Source: Candidula unifasciata
Taxonomy: Eukaryota; Mollusca; Gastropoda; Stylommatophora; Geomitridae
DNA length: 64,000 nucleotides
Direction: 5' to 3'
NCBI GenBank assembly: GCA_905116865.2
Contig: CAJHNH020000843.1
Span: 96,909 to 160,908 of the forward strand
A program made the position numbers and the translations under genes. Of the stretch, positions 22,735-32,684 are shown one piece after another. A model generated the notes under the pieces. It was not told the origin of the DNA. It saw only the letters and a list, made by a program, of their open reading frames with translations, and did no database searches. Each line of letters opens with the position of its first letter. Position 1 is the first letter of the stretch.

Positions 22735-23174
22735 TCAAGCCAATGCTATTCTCTTAGAGACGAGTCTAATAACCGTCTCTCATTGACGAGTCTAATACCC
22801 GTCTCTCAAAGGCGAGTCTAATACCCGTCTCTCATAGACGAGTCTAATACCCGTCTCTCATAGACGAGTCTAATACCCGTCTCTCAAAGGCGAGTCTAAT
22901 ACCCGTCTCTCATAGACGAGTCTAATACCCGTCTCTCATAGACGAGTCTAATACCCGTCTCTCGGAGACGAGTCTAATACCCGTCTCTCATAGACGAGTC
23001 TAATACCCGTCTCTCATAGACGAGTCTAATACCCGTCTCTCATTGACGAGTCTTATACCCGTCTCTCATTGACGAGTCTAATACCCGTCACTCAGAGACG
23101 AGTCTAATACCCGTCTCTCAGAGACGAGTCTAATACCCGTCTCCCAGAGACGAGTCTCATACCCGTCTCTCAGC
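22735..23174. repeat. 26-bp minisatellite, about 17 copies
   Basis: Very regular unit CGTCTCTCATAGACGAGTCT followed by AATACC. Each unit can form a small hairpin (CGTCT, loop CTCAT, AGACG). Variants replace CAT with CAAAGG, CGG, CAG or ATT. Low divergence suggests recent expansion or homogenisation. Confidence 0.95.
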
Positions 23175-23189
23175 TGAGAACAATATAAC

Positions 23190-23400
23190 TAGAATGTCTT
23201 TTTTTGCACTGGAACCGTTAGGGACATAGAAAAAAAAAGACAGACACAAACACTTGGAGTAGGCAACTAAAGAATGAATTAAACAAGAAAGGTAGAATAT
23301 GGGGCAAGCTACATGCAATAGCGAAGGAAGGATAAAAAGACTTGACGTCAGTTTGTTGATGGTCTATGTTCCAATAAGGGATAGAAGGCAGAAGAAGAAT
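23190..23400 (+). pseudogene. LINE ORF2 C-terminal remnant
   Basis: The + frame gives GRIWGKLHAIAKEG and then EGRRRI, the W..LHAIA-D/E-R pattern found at the end of many endonuclease-reverse transcriptase LINE proteins. A similar block recurs at 36655-36860. Confidence 0.5.
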
Positions 23401-23559
23401 ATAGGAAAGTACGAAATATAATCACAGACTATGGTTAGAAAATTCAACAGACAAGATACAGAGCCTGTATACAACTAAGTTCAAACTGAAACCAGGAATA
23501 TGTCTTCTTTTTTTTTTTCTTCCTCCACAACTTACCTCAGCGGTGTGGGGATTAGGGGG

Positions 23560-23825
23560 GGGGGGAGATAAAATTATCGTTTGTGCGTTGTCTTCCTCTT
23601 GCTTTGAGTTCATTATATTTCTTCAGCGTGGCTCTCTGTGGCAGTTGGTACCAGGGCATTCTCCTCAGGTGGTCAAACCATCTCCTTTGTTGTTCTTTAA
23701 TGAACTGTATGACTATTTAGAGTCCTGGCTTCTTCTAATTTCGCCTTTCTTGATTCTGTCTCTTCTTGTCACACCGGCAGCTCTCCTAAGACATCTCATC
23801 TCTGTTGTTACAAGCAGGAATATGT
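23560..23825 (-). pseudogene. LINE reverse transcriptase C-terminal remnant
   Basis: The reverse complement reads TTEMRCLRRAAGVTRRDRIK and EIRRSQDS, then, after stops and shifts, ECPGTNCHRATLKKY. The MRCLRRAAGVTRRDRI block is characteristic of the RT thumb region of RTE/CR1-like retrotransposons. The same family is on the + strand at 52430-52645. Confidence 0.75.
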
Positions 23826-23829
23826 AATA

Positions 23830-25183
23830 GAAGAAAATCTGAGCCTTAAGGACTATATTACGCAACAAAACTAGTTGCTATCAGATTAAGGCTATCAGTT
23901 ACTACTGGAATCATGTAGACACCGACTTTCGCTAGTGATTATAAATGATAATAACAAAAAAAAAAATCGTCGAAAACTCAAAGAAAGTACCCAAAAACCC
24001 GATTTCCCACTTTAAAAATCCCTGGCAGAAATTTTTATTTCCAAACTTGGTTCCCCTGGCAACAAGAGATGCTGAAGTCCGTACTTCCGGTCTTGTGCTG
24101 TCCAGATTGTGAAAACATGTGTTATACAATCTGTCACTCAAAGACCCTCTCGAGCATTTTAGACCAGACATCATCATCATAATCGATACGGTTAGAGCCT
24201 TGTTACAGACACATTGACAGGTTTAGTTTTGCAACGATGTCAGCATTTAAATAGAATCGAACTTTCCAGTGACAGCGCGCATATTTATGCTTTTATTTGT
24301 GTGACAAATCAGTGTTTTTTTTTATACTAGATAATAATAATTATATTAATCATAATACCGATAATAATATTAACACGAGGGACCCACATAAATTATCACC
24401 CCCACAGCCTTCCCCCATAATTCACCGCCGTGCATTGTGAAATACGTACGTAGATATTACAGGCTATCTTATTTTAGCTGACACAAGTGTCCTAATTATA
24501 ATTGCACAAGGGATTGAACGGGGTATTTGCGATTTGTCATGTGGATTGACAATCATTAAGGAGCTCATTGTGTCATATTTGTGTCAATCATTCAAAGATT
24601 CACATCTTGAGTATCAATCCAAACATGATAAATACCAGATAACCTGTTGAACAGCATATTACAACACCAGTATCGTATTTAACAACAAGCAAACCTCACA
24701 AACTAGACAATTACCGTTGTCTTCGTATTCGATATTTGGTTCTAGTCATTCATAAAGTCATATATAAGTATTGTGTTGTGCATAGCTGGTCATGGTCTTA
24801 GTAAAACTGTTTCCATATCCAGGCGCACACGCCATGTGGAGGTGACAGATTCGATTTGTATGTTGTGTGTCCTTTTATCTTTCTACTTCTTTCTATGAGT
24901 GCCAATCAATATATTTTTGTTCGTTTATTATATAGTCATATGAAGACGCTATGTCGATTTTGAGGGAGCTGAAGAGATCTTAAGATCATGAAATTGTTAA
25001 CCACATTCGCTAGCCTCTAAGCCACGGCTACGCTGTGCGCGTAAGGAGTTGTTACAACATTACAACGTAAGTATGGAAACACAGCCCACAACAGCTCGAT
25101 CAACTTGTTCCTTCTAGGGTGCGACCCGATGGTTTACCACCCTGAGATTTAACATAATGTTAGTCTTGATAGCAGACCCACCG
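23830..25183. other. Unassigned AT-rich stretch
   Basis: No coding frame, tandem repeat or shared element recognised in about 1.35 kb. Confidence 0.5.
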
Positions 25184-25860
25184 GGCTTATCCATGATACC
25201 CCGTGTGCTGAGTGATTCTATGAGCATGACCCGGCGGGTCGAGGCTAGTTCTGAACTCAAACAGTGAGCTGAGTCATTGCGAAACTCCCTGGTGTGTGAG
25301 TTACCCTAATCTTTGTCACAAGTATGTAGGTGTTGTTAGCAACGAAAGGGCTGATAGACTGGTCGGCTTATCAGTGATACCCCGTGTGCTGAGTGATTCT
25401 ATGAGCATGACCCGGCGGGTCGAGGCTAGTTCTAAAGTCAAACAGTGAGCTGAGTCATTGCGAAACTCCCTGGTGTGTGAGTTACCTTCATCTTTGTCAC
25501 AAGTATGTAGGTGTTGTTAGCAACGGAAGGGCTGATAGACTGGTCGGCTTATCAATGATACCCTGTGTGCTGAGTGATTCTATGAGCATGACCCGGCTAG
25601 TCGAGGCAGGTTCTGTACGCAGGCAGTAAACTGAGTCAGTGAACTAAAACTCCATAATGGGTAAGTTACCTTCATCTTTGTCACAGGGATGTAGGTGTTG
25701 TTAGCAACAAAAAGACAGATAGACTGGTCGACTCTTCCTTATTTGCAGATGATTAGCCAAGAATCGCGTTGACATTGTTATTGCTCTTAGAGAGGAAGGA
25801 GTATCCGAGAATTTGGAGGCAACGTGTCTAAATTAAGGCTAAGAATAGGAGAAATGGTTG
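25184..25860 (+). pseudogene. LINE RNase H segment in three tandem copies
   Basis: Copies at 25184-25364, 25365-25545 (181 bp each) and 25546-25729 (184 bp) all contain GTGCTGAGTGATTCTATGAG and CATGACCCGG. This encodes RVLSDSMSMTRRVEA, the D-block of the RNase H seen at 8750-9375. Copies 1 and 2 are nearly identical and copy 3 is more diverged. After copy 3 the LINE continues (GCTCTTAGAGAGGAAGGAG). Stops in every copy make it non-coding. Confidence 0.9.
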
Positions 25861-25984
25861 TAAAGTCCTTCGTCCGTATATTTATGAAAACTAAACCCAA
25901 AAAAAAAATCGATACGTTCAACCCACTGCGATCAATATCGGTTATAATTTTAGTCTGGTTTCTTTGTGTCAATTATATGAGTGA

Positions 25985-26500
25985 GTGAAGTTTATCCCCA
26001 TCGGACCGCACAACGAGAGATGAACACCCGGTGACACAAAATGTCACTACTCGGATTAGAATCACCCGGGCACGTCACATAAACCCCATTCTTCTTCTTT
26101 CTTCTTTGCGTTCAGTTTCGTATTCTCTGATCAGGTGAGTTGCCTCTGTGACCTCACATTTCAGTATCAGGTCCTTGTGGTTCTCCATAGTTTGTTCTGC
26201 ACACTTTGCTTTTGAGGCCAGGTGTCTTTTCGAAGTTGTAGGTAGGGTGAGGAATGTGCTCAGTTGTTTGTGGTCCTGTTTGACAGGCACACTGTGGGGG
26301 CCGTACAATCGTTTTGTGGTGGCTGAGCCTGCAGTGTCCTGTAAGACGAACATGTCTGTATGTTGCTTTCTTTGGAGTCTGCTGATGGGGTCTTGTGATG
26401 TTTACTGTTAGTTAGAAACCCCGTTCAACTTAGTTTATATTAGGTCCTCCGACTACAGTCAGAAAGGTTCAATTTTAAAATATTACCCCCGACCCCCCAA
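25985..26500 (-). mobile_element. Family B repeat interrupted by a LINE fragment
   Basis: Left part 25985-26091 (ACACCCGGTGACACAAAATG, GATTAGAATCACCCGGGC) and right part 26416-26500 (AAACCCCGTTCAACTTAG, TATTAGGTCC) are the two halves of one family B copy. Complete copies at 27650-27860 and 60280-60450 show that the break is an insertion. Confidence 0.8.
26092..26415 (-). mobile_element. 5'-truncated LINE 3' end inserted in family B
   Basis: Flanked by AAACCCCATTC (26081-26091) and AAACCCCGTTC (26416-26426), an 11-bp duplication with one mismatch. The - strand reads QDPISRLQRKQHTDMF, then after a frame change a C-x-C/H/C region (CACQTGPQTTEHILH) and a GAAG-rich tail. This resembles the zinc-knuckle-like end of RNase H LINEs such as that at 45895-47335. 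The 92-codon ORF here is a frame-shifted shadow of that domain. Confidence 0.8.
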
Positions 26501-26566
26501 AAAAAAAAACGCGTCCCATATTGGAACAGAGTTAGGAACAATCATAAGTCGACACAGTCAAACATG

Positions 26567-26856
26567 CGGCGTTTGTGGCTTAGGCAATGCGACTCTGACT
26601 GCTAATTCCAACGTACCGCGATTGAAACACACTGCTGGCTTCGTGGATTTGTGTCATGGTACGGGGCGTTGCAGGTCGACCCAGCCTAAAATGGTTACCA
26701 GGATGTATGTTCTGGTGATGTAAAGACGACAGGTGTAATGCAGACCACATTACCCACCTAGTGCTGATTGGTCTGTAAAAATATGGGTGCTCTTCCCATA
26801 TGCTTGATGCGCCTAAGGCGTGAAAAGGAATCTTAACTTTACTTCACTTTTTTTTT
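26567..26856 (+). mobile_element. Full SINE A with 13-bp TSD
   Basis: Flanked by ACAGTCAAACATG at 26554-26566 and 26857-26869. The tRNA-like head has TGTGGCTTAGGCAATGCG (A box) and a decayed B box in ACCGCGATTGAAACAC. The body carries GGTCGACCCAGCCTAAAATG, GCAGACCACATTACCCACC, GATTGGTCTGTAAAAATATG and a CTTTACTTCACTTT-like tail. It was inserted into LINE coding sequence. Confidence 0.92.
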
Positions 26857-27255
26857 ACAGTCAAACATGAGACGCAGGCTGGATGTACAAGAAGTCTTCA
26901 TAACCAGCATAGAAATGGTACTTTTAACCGCCGGTCGCTGATTTACACGTTGAAGGGTACTGGGCGTCGCAGGTCGACCCAGCCTAAAATGGGTACCAGG
27001 ATGTATGTCCTAGGGATGTAAAGACGACAGGTGTAATGCAGACCACATTACCCACCTAGTGCCGATTGGTCTGTAAACAATATGGTTGCTCTTAAACCAT
27101 AAGCCTGATGCGTCTAAGGCGTGAAAAGGGATCTTTACTTTACTTCACTTTTTACAGTCAAACATGAGACGTATACTGGATGTACAAGAAGTCTTCTTAA
27201 CCAGTATAGGAATGGTACTTTTAACCGCCGGCCGCTGATATTACACGTTGAAGGG
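26657..27255 (+). repeat. ~300-bp tandem duplication of SINE plus LINE sequence
   Basis: A unit running from the SINE body (GGTACGGGGCGTTGCAGGTC) through its tail into LINE sequence (GTACAAGAAGTCTTC, AACCGCCGGTCGCTGAT, ACACGTTGAAGG) is followed directly by a second copy from about 26957. The duplication therefore happened after the SINE inserted. Confidence 0.85.
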
Positions 27256-27300
27256 GAAATCTGAGCACTTATGGATGTTTCCGGAGTGCTGTGAAAAAAA
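27155..27300 (+). pseudogene. LINE ORF2 C-terminal tail
   Basis: CTRSLHNQHRNGTF-like sequence followed by LKGKSEHLWMFPECCEK, matching the C-terminal end of the LINE at 8750-9375 (MLRGESKCL). This tail follows the tandem duplication and closes the LINE remnant. Confidence 0.7.
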
Positions 27301-27429
27301 CCCAACTCATAATCCAGTTTAATATCAAGGGAATTTATCATAAGGGTACTGTAAATGGCTAAGCCAGCTTGCTGTAATCTGCAGTCTTATTCAGGTAAAT
27401 GAATTCAAACCCACAAAATTAATGAATAA

Positions 27430-27610
27430 GATTCAACCCCATTAGAACATCCACCAAGCGATACCCACCCGGTGACACAAAGAGCCACCATGCTATGAGA
27501 TCACCCGGGGAGAGGTGCCAGAAATCCCACTCAACCATTAGGTTATATTAGGGCCCCTGGCAACAGCCAGAGAAAAGCTTTAAAATAACGAAACATTGTG
27601 TCACATATTG
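27430..27610 (-). mobile_element. Family B repeat copy
   Basis: CACCCGGTGACACAAAGAGC, GATCACCCGGGGAGAGGTGC and TTAGGGCCCCTGGCAACAGC match the family. Order and spacing are conserved. Confidence 0.8.
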
Positions 27611-27649
27611 AAGACGACCGGACATTGATTACCCACAAAATTAGTAGTA

Positions 27650-27860
27650 GTAGATTTTACCCCACCAGGACATTACACAAGCCATAAACATCCGATGACA
27701 CAAAGTGCCACCATGTGGATGAAGATCCCCCCACCCATGGGAAGGTCCCGGAAACCGCGTTCAGCCATTAGACCAAATTTATGGCCGGGCTACATTGCGG
27801 CCCCTGTCAAGAGCCAGGGTGGGGCTTCAAAATAAGAGAAAAACTGCAGCTCACAAGGGG
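27650..27860 (-). mobile_element. Family B repeat copy
   Basis: TTTTACCCCACCAGGACATT, GACACAAAGTGCCACCATG, GGCCGGGCTACATTGCGG and AGCCAGGGTGGGGCTTCAAA form a nearly complete copy. No tRNA boxes are visible, so this family may not be tRNA-derived. Confidence 0.85.
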
Positions 27861-27864
27861 ATGG

Positions 27865-28812
27865 CTTGCTATATAATGTCTTTTTTTTTTACCCACAAAG
27901 ACAGACTGGCTAGCCAAAGCTCTCATTGTTATCTTTTACTCTCATATTTACAACTGTGATAAAACCTCAGTGACAGAGAGATAAATCTCAGCTATTTCTG
28001 TCTGCCAAATATTACTAAACACGGTGATATATTCAGTATTTTATCAGAAAATATTGTATGTAAACAACACCCGAAGCGAAATAAAAAATATTGTATCTAG
28101 CGCTGATTAAACTAGATATCATCACCATAACTCGTTCTCTCCACGTAGATCAAACACCCGTAGAAAAGGAAACAAAAGTTGAAGTGCGTGAGCGGCAGCA
28201 GGCTCGCTGTACAAAGAAAACATGGAGGTGTCTGGATAGGGGCTCAGGCCGCTTATAAATTTTTTAAGGGATGGGGGGGGGGGGGGGCTGAAAGGATCTA
28301 AGCCTTAATTAAAGTTTTTAGTAGTAGTAAAAATATTGATAATAACACTGTGCTGAATCGGGAAAAACGTAAAAGATTCTGTATATAATTTGTACCTATG
28401 AACATGTAAACAAAACCTATGAAAGAAAGCTGCAGTTGGGGCGGAACTTAAAGAGACTGAGAAACCCCCACCCCCACCCCCACCCCGCCCATCGTAAAAT
28501 GCCACCGAGGGGTTTCTAAGTGCTTATGTTCAGAGGTTCCGGCCGCCTGTGTGTTATTTTTTGGCACAAGTCCAAAATCAACTCCTGTTATTGCAACAAG
28601 GTAACTCCTGCGATATTTATTTCAACACATTATGCCAACAGATTTTGTTTCTCTGTTGGTTTCGCTCGCTATTCGCCGAAAGCCTCTTCCGCCAACATTT
28701 TTTTTTTATCCACTGCAAGAATTTGTTTGAAGTTCTGTAACGCCCGTTAGCAATCAGCCTTCATCGTGGGGTGTTCACTCCTAGAAGTTGCGCAGAAAAA
28801 AAAAATCGATTT
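27865..28812. other. Unassigned; G-quadruplex-capable tract on - strand
   Basis: A C-rich tract at 28466-28491 (CCCCCACCCCCACCCC) gives four or more G runs on the - strand. A G run lies at 28274-28287. Otherwise nothing recognised, apart from a TTTATT near 28616 that could act as a - strand AATAAA downstream of the candidate exon at 28813-29000. Confidence 0.55.
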
Positions 28813-29000
28813 TCAACCAAGCATCGACATTTTAGCTGGTGTTCTTTGGGGGAAACGATGAGAAATGGATCGCTGTGGGGGATTTGTCTCTGAAGTTATG
28901 GCCTCTGTAACGCATTCATAATTTGGACCGCTGATGTCACAGGTTTCAGCGTAATGTCCCAAATAAGAATGTTGCATTTGCATTGTTGGTTTTGTCGAAT
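28813..29000 (-). CDS. Candidate terminal coding exon, unknown protein
   Basis: On the - strand the sequence TCCCATTTATCTGTTTCAG ends at 29001, a good branch/polypyrimidine 3' splice site. From there one frame stays open for 62 codons to a stop: it includes DSTKPTMQMQHSYLGHYAET, then CDISGPNYECVTEAI, and ends PAKMSMLG. The composition is ordinary protein-like (S, T, Y, P, Q), unlike the low-complexity frames nearby, and would suit a cytoplasmic tail. A possible AATAAA lies about 190 bp downstream. No domain is recognised, and upstream exons would lie beyond 29000, where SINEs intervene. It could also be chance: an open frame of this length is not rare. Confidence 0.4.
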
Positions 29001-29047
29001 CTGAAACAGATAAATGGGAGATCAATATTAACTGTAGACATCGTATA

Positions 29048-29051
29048 GGGA

Positions 29052-29085
<34 letters not shown>
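29048..29085. repeat. (GT)n microsatellite
   Basis: Pure GT run. Confidence 0.95.
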
Positions 29086-29089
<4 letters not shown>

Positions 29090-29109
29090 GCATACTTATT
29101 TATTGGAGA

Positions 29110-29350
29110 AGTCGGCCTCTGTGGTTTAGGGTTGCTAACGCTCTTTGTAATGCCAGCTACAGGCGATTTGGTAGCAGGCGCCTTGCGTTGGTTTAGGCAG
29201 TGGTATTGAGAGACGACTGTTTAGCAAGTAATGGCAAACTACTGAACGTAAATTTGCCTAGAAAAAAAAACTACAACAGCAAACAAACAAAAAACAAAAA
29301 TAAAAAACACAGATGTTGGTTCTGCAACGTCCAGTGAAAGACACGCAACA
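29110..29350 (+). mobile_element. SINE family F copy
   Basis: Shares CGCCTTGCGTTGGTTTAGGC, ATGGCAAACTACTG, ACGTAAATTTGCCTAGA and GTTGGTTCTGCAACGT with 33044-33276. The tRNA-like head (CTCTGTGGTTTAGGG) is more decayed than in the 33-kb copy. Confidence 0.8.
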
Positions 29351-29647
29351 ACACACTTTATAAATCCCCAATGGTGGTAGGATCTTTGTGGTGTTGAAAG
29401 ATGGGTAGTAAAAAGATGAGAGAGAAAAAAAAGAGAGAGAGAGATGAGAGAGAAAGAGGCAGATGGTGGGTAAACCAGTGCTACTTTGTACTAACGAAGT
29501 CTCGTTAAAAAGATACTGATTAATTTTTATTAATTTCTGGAAGATTTATCACTCGAAAAAGCTACGCAGCAGCGAATATTCTAAGCTTAATTTTGTCACA
29601 GATGCCTAATATGTGTGTTACAAAATTTCACACTTCCTCTACAGCTG

Positions 29648-29690
29648 GTTTTTATTATTATTATTACTGTTATTATTATTATTATTACTG

Positions 29691-29722
<32 letters not shown>

Positions 29723-29760
29723 ATTATTATTATTAAAATTAATATTAATATATTAATAGT
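29648..29760. repeat. (ATT)n microsatellite
   Basis: ATT repeats with ACT and AAT variants; Ile-rich frames on both strands are artefacts. Confidence 0.95.
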
Positions 29761-29819
29761 AGTTACTAGTAGTATTGGCAATTATGGTATATTGGGAGGG
29801 TAGCGACAGTAGCAGAAAC

Positions 29820-30265
29820 GTTTAAGGTGGATGCGTATGATTTTGAGAATCTGGAGCAACAGTCGTGTAATTGTAGCGGATCGGTTCCCTAGCCTGTGAG
29901 ATAATTCACAGACATTCAAGCGAATCGTATATTAGAAAAAGAGTCACTTCTGCACGAATGTACCTCTTCTTTTAGAACGGTGTACGGTAGAAAGACATTA
30001 CGTGCATACAAAGAATTGCATGAGAGTAGTCCAGGAGGCAGACCAAGAAGTAAGTGGGGAAATATATAAATATACGCACACACACATAATAGCGATCTAT
30101 CCTTAAATGTTCAATACGCATTAAGGTATGGTAGGGGTGCTTTACTTAACTACATATTTATATGCATTTATGCAAACACTTAGAGTTATTAACTAGAGAC
30201 GGCAGGCTATTCTTTCTATGAATGAAGTCGGGCGATATCTGCAGCGTTGAGTGTCAAACGCTTTG
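29820..30265 (+). pseudogene. LINE reverse transcriptase C-terminal remnant, interrupted
   Basis: MRMILRIWSNSRVIVADR resembles the RT thumb (compare RRMLKIHW at 63.6 kb), followed by LHESSPGGRPRSKWG, a basic GRP block. A later piece (GGGCGATATCTGCAGCGTTG) resembles 55370-55400 at the end of a related LINE, so about 160 bp in between may be inserted. Confidence 0.5.
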
Positions 30266-30399
30266 AATGAATATTTAGAAAAATAAGACAAGGAAGGGAA
30301 GAAGAGCTGGGCTATCTTGAGTCCAAGGATTCAGCATAGTATGACTAGTACAGATCATGACGTGTGTTAAACTTAAACATAAACACAGTGTCAACATTT

Positions 30400-30465
30400 A
30401 CCAAGGATTCTAACCTAGACCCCTTGAATGACCACTCAGCTTTCTAACCACTTTGGCAGTTACTC
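30400..30465 (-). mobile_element. tRNA-like SINE head, reverse
   Basis: AAGGATTCTAACCTAGACCC is a near reverse-complement B box, and TTTCTAACCACTTTGGC the A-box region. No body assigned. Confidence 0.5.
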
Positions 30466-30544
30466 GTTGTGAATTACAGATGATACTACACACGACACTG
30501 TACAGAATATCGGCTGAGCGATAATGTACCATTTCTGTGCCGTT

Positions 30545-30970
30545 ATTTTCTTCTTCTTCTTCTTTCCCTTGTCCTCATTCTAGTGCTTATTCTTCTCGTG
30601 CTTCTCTTACTTTTTTACTCTTCTTTTTCTTCTTCTTCTTTTTATTCTTCTCTTCTTCTTCTTTTACTTCTTCTTCTTCTTCTTCTTTTACTTCTTCTTC
30701 TTCTTCTTCTTCTTCTTATTAATCTTTTTTACTTTTATTATTCTTCTTCTTATTATTATTATTATTCTTCTTTTCTTCTTCTTCTTCTTCTTCTTCTTCT
30801 TTTACTTCTTCTTCTTCTTCTTCTTATTCTCTTCTTTCTTCTTCTTTCTTCTTCTCTTCTTCTTCTTCTTCTTCTTCTCTTCTTCTTCTTCTTCTTCTTC
30901 TTCTTCTTCTTCTTCTTCTTCTTCTTCTTCTTCTTCTTCATCATCATCATCTTCTTCTTCTTCTTTATCT
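30545..30970. repeat. Long (CTT)n microsatellite
   Basis: More than 400 bp of CTT with ATT, CAT and T-rich interruptions. All long Leu, Phe, Ser, Lys or Arg frames here are translations of it. A G run lies just after, at about 31000-31010. Confidence 0.98.
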
Positions 30971-31184
30971 TCGTCTCATTTAGTGAATGGGGGAGTTGGG
31001 GGGGGGGGGGGAGGAATGGGCTGAAGAAACAAGAACTCTAAGCGGAGATCTAAAGGGAAAGTTGTGAAGAGAGACCAAAGAGGCTGGCCTGCATTCCGCC
31101 AGTGGTATTGGAAGAATGGCAAGGTTAGAACGGAATGGAGCACTAGACCGGGTGCCTCATTGACACATAAAGGTACAGCCAGAT

Positions 31185-31640
31185 GGTGATGATGATGAGT
31201 TGTGGTGATGTATGTTGTGAGTGGTGGTGGTGGTGAAAATAATAATGATAATGTCTTCATGGTTTTGGTGAGGATGATGATGATGTGTTCATAGTGGTGC
31301 TGGTGGTGATGATGATATAGTGGTGGTGGTGATGATGATAATGATTGTGACGATGTAGTTGTGGTGTTACTGATAGTGATACTGATGATAATGTGGTCAT
31401 GTGGTTATGATGATGATGATGTGGTCGTGGGGTGGTGATGATTATGATGATGATGATGTAATCGTAATTATGATGATAATGATGATGAAGTGGTGGTGCT
31501 GGTGGTGGTGATGCTGATGAAGATGATGATGTGGTGGTGGTGACAATGATTATAATGATGATGATGTGATGGCGATAATAGTGATGGTGGTGATGGTAAT
31601 GCTGATGATAATTATGGTGGTGGTGATGATGGTGACTTGT
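31185..31640. repeat. (GAT)n/(GGT)n mixed trinucleotide array
   Basis: About 450 bp of GATGATGTGGTGGTGGTG-type sequence. The His-rich 135-codon - strand frame is an artefact of the repeat. Confidence 0.95.
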
Positions 31641-31644
31641 AGAA

Positions 31645-32148
31645 TTTTCTACGTCGATCTTCAAGTTATCTACTATTCTTCTTCATTGCTGTGACATTTG
31701 GTGTACCCGTGAATTTCTGAGTCCTGATATAATTCATTAATCGATTATCTTCACAGTTCATATATATGTTATCAGGCTGCTATTTTTAAAAGACCAAGGA
31801 TACGAAATATTTTATACGGTTTATTGCCATTCAGGAAAAAAAAATATATGTAACCACTACCGGGTATTGAACTCACAAACAGTAACAGGTAACTATTCTA
31901 ACCTTACACCACCATAGAAAGCAGCGTCTGTTGCTTAGGTGTTGTGCATGCGCTTCGTTTTCCAAAAATACGCAGAACGATTCCAGCTGCATAAACAGCC
32001 AAGAAAGTCATATGAGTTCTGCGATATTCTGAGCTGTTCAACAAAATTTACTCAGGGAACCATACTTTTGCAAATGGAGATTGTTGATGACCAGAAGCTC
32101 ATAGAAAGATCATTACTACAATACAGTTGGCAATGACCCGCTGACCAC
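31645..32148. other. Unassigned; reverse tRNA-like head at 31850-31920
   Basis: TAACCACTACCGGGTATTGA then TTCTAACCTTACACCACC looks like a reverse SINE head. Otherwise nothing recognised. Confidence 0.45.
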
Positions 32149-32149
32149 T

Positions 32150-32207
32150 TGCAATACTTCTGCGGGCCAGATTCAGCCCGCGGATTGCCAGTTGAAAAGC
32201 GCTGCTG
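32150..32207. mobile_element. hAT-like terminus fragment
   Basis: GCGGGCCAGATTCAGCCCGC followed by CAGTTGAAAAGCGCTGCTG. Read in reverse it starts CAGCAGCGCTTTTCAACTGG and then a GGCCCGC-rich block, the usual layout of hAT/Charlie-type ends. The other end is not seen. Confidence 0.5.
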
Positions 32208-32234
32208 TAAAGAATGCGCAACTAACTGTTAGTA

Positions 32235-32560
32235 CCATCGCGGCTGTATGGTTAGATGGACCTTATTCTTACATGGGTCGTTTGCATACCGTAGTTATCA
32301 GCACCCTTACTTTGTAGTTCGCTGGTCAAAGGTTCCAATCTCCATTGATACCACGCTGGCCCAGCCTAGAATTCTTGCAGGAAAAAATGACAACCGGCGT
32401 GATACTGACAAAATTACTCATCGGTAACAAATTGACCTATAATAAGAATGGGGTTGGAGCCTACAGAGGGTACTAGGAAATATGGAAAGTAGAGGCCGTC
32501 AGTGTAATACTGACCAAGTACCGATTTATCTATAAGTACTGTCTGTAGCAGATGCCTTTG
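32235..32560 (+). mobile_element. SINE A-related copy, rearranged
   Basis: Head GGCTGTATGGTTAGATGG (A box) and AAAGGTTCCAATCTCC (B box), then GCTGGCCCAGCCTAGAATTC, CCGGCGTGATACTGAC and a second partial body (GTCAGTGTAATACTGACC). The duplicated body suggests two overlapping insertions. Confidence 0.65.
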
Positions 32561-32684
32561 CAGGCAACACCACCTTAGGAAGTGGACATTCTATAAACAG
32601 AATGGACATAGTTAATTCTATACGAAAGGCAATACGCGCTGAAGACCTCAAACATTGAGGATACTGATTTCTTTTTTGATTCAG

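Noticed and set aside
22735..23174. CRISPR array
   Set aside because: Units are contiguous 26-bp repeats with no unique spacers, in animal-type DNA.
26131..26140. CAG/GTGAGT donor site
   Set aside because: Lies inside the antisense of a LINE fragment; no exon frame precedes it.
26075..26353. 92-codon - strand ORF as a host gene
   Set aside because: It is a frame-shifted reading of a LINE 3' end; the TSD and tail confirm a retroelement.
30583..31041. 152-codon Leu/Phe-rich frame
   Set aside because: Translation of the 30.5-31.0-kb CTT array; no start context, splicing or complexity.
31257..31664. His-rich 135-codon - strand frame, possible metal-binding protein
   Set aside because: Follows exactly the GAT/GGT repeat and has no non-repeat domain.
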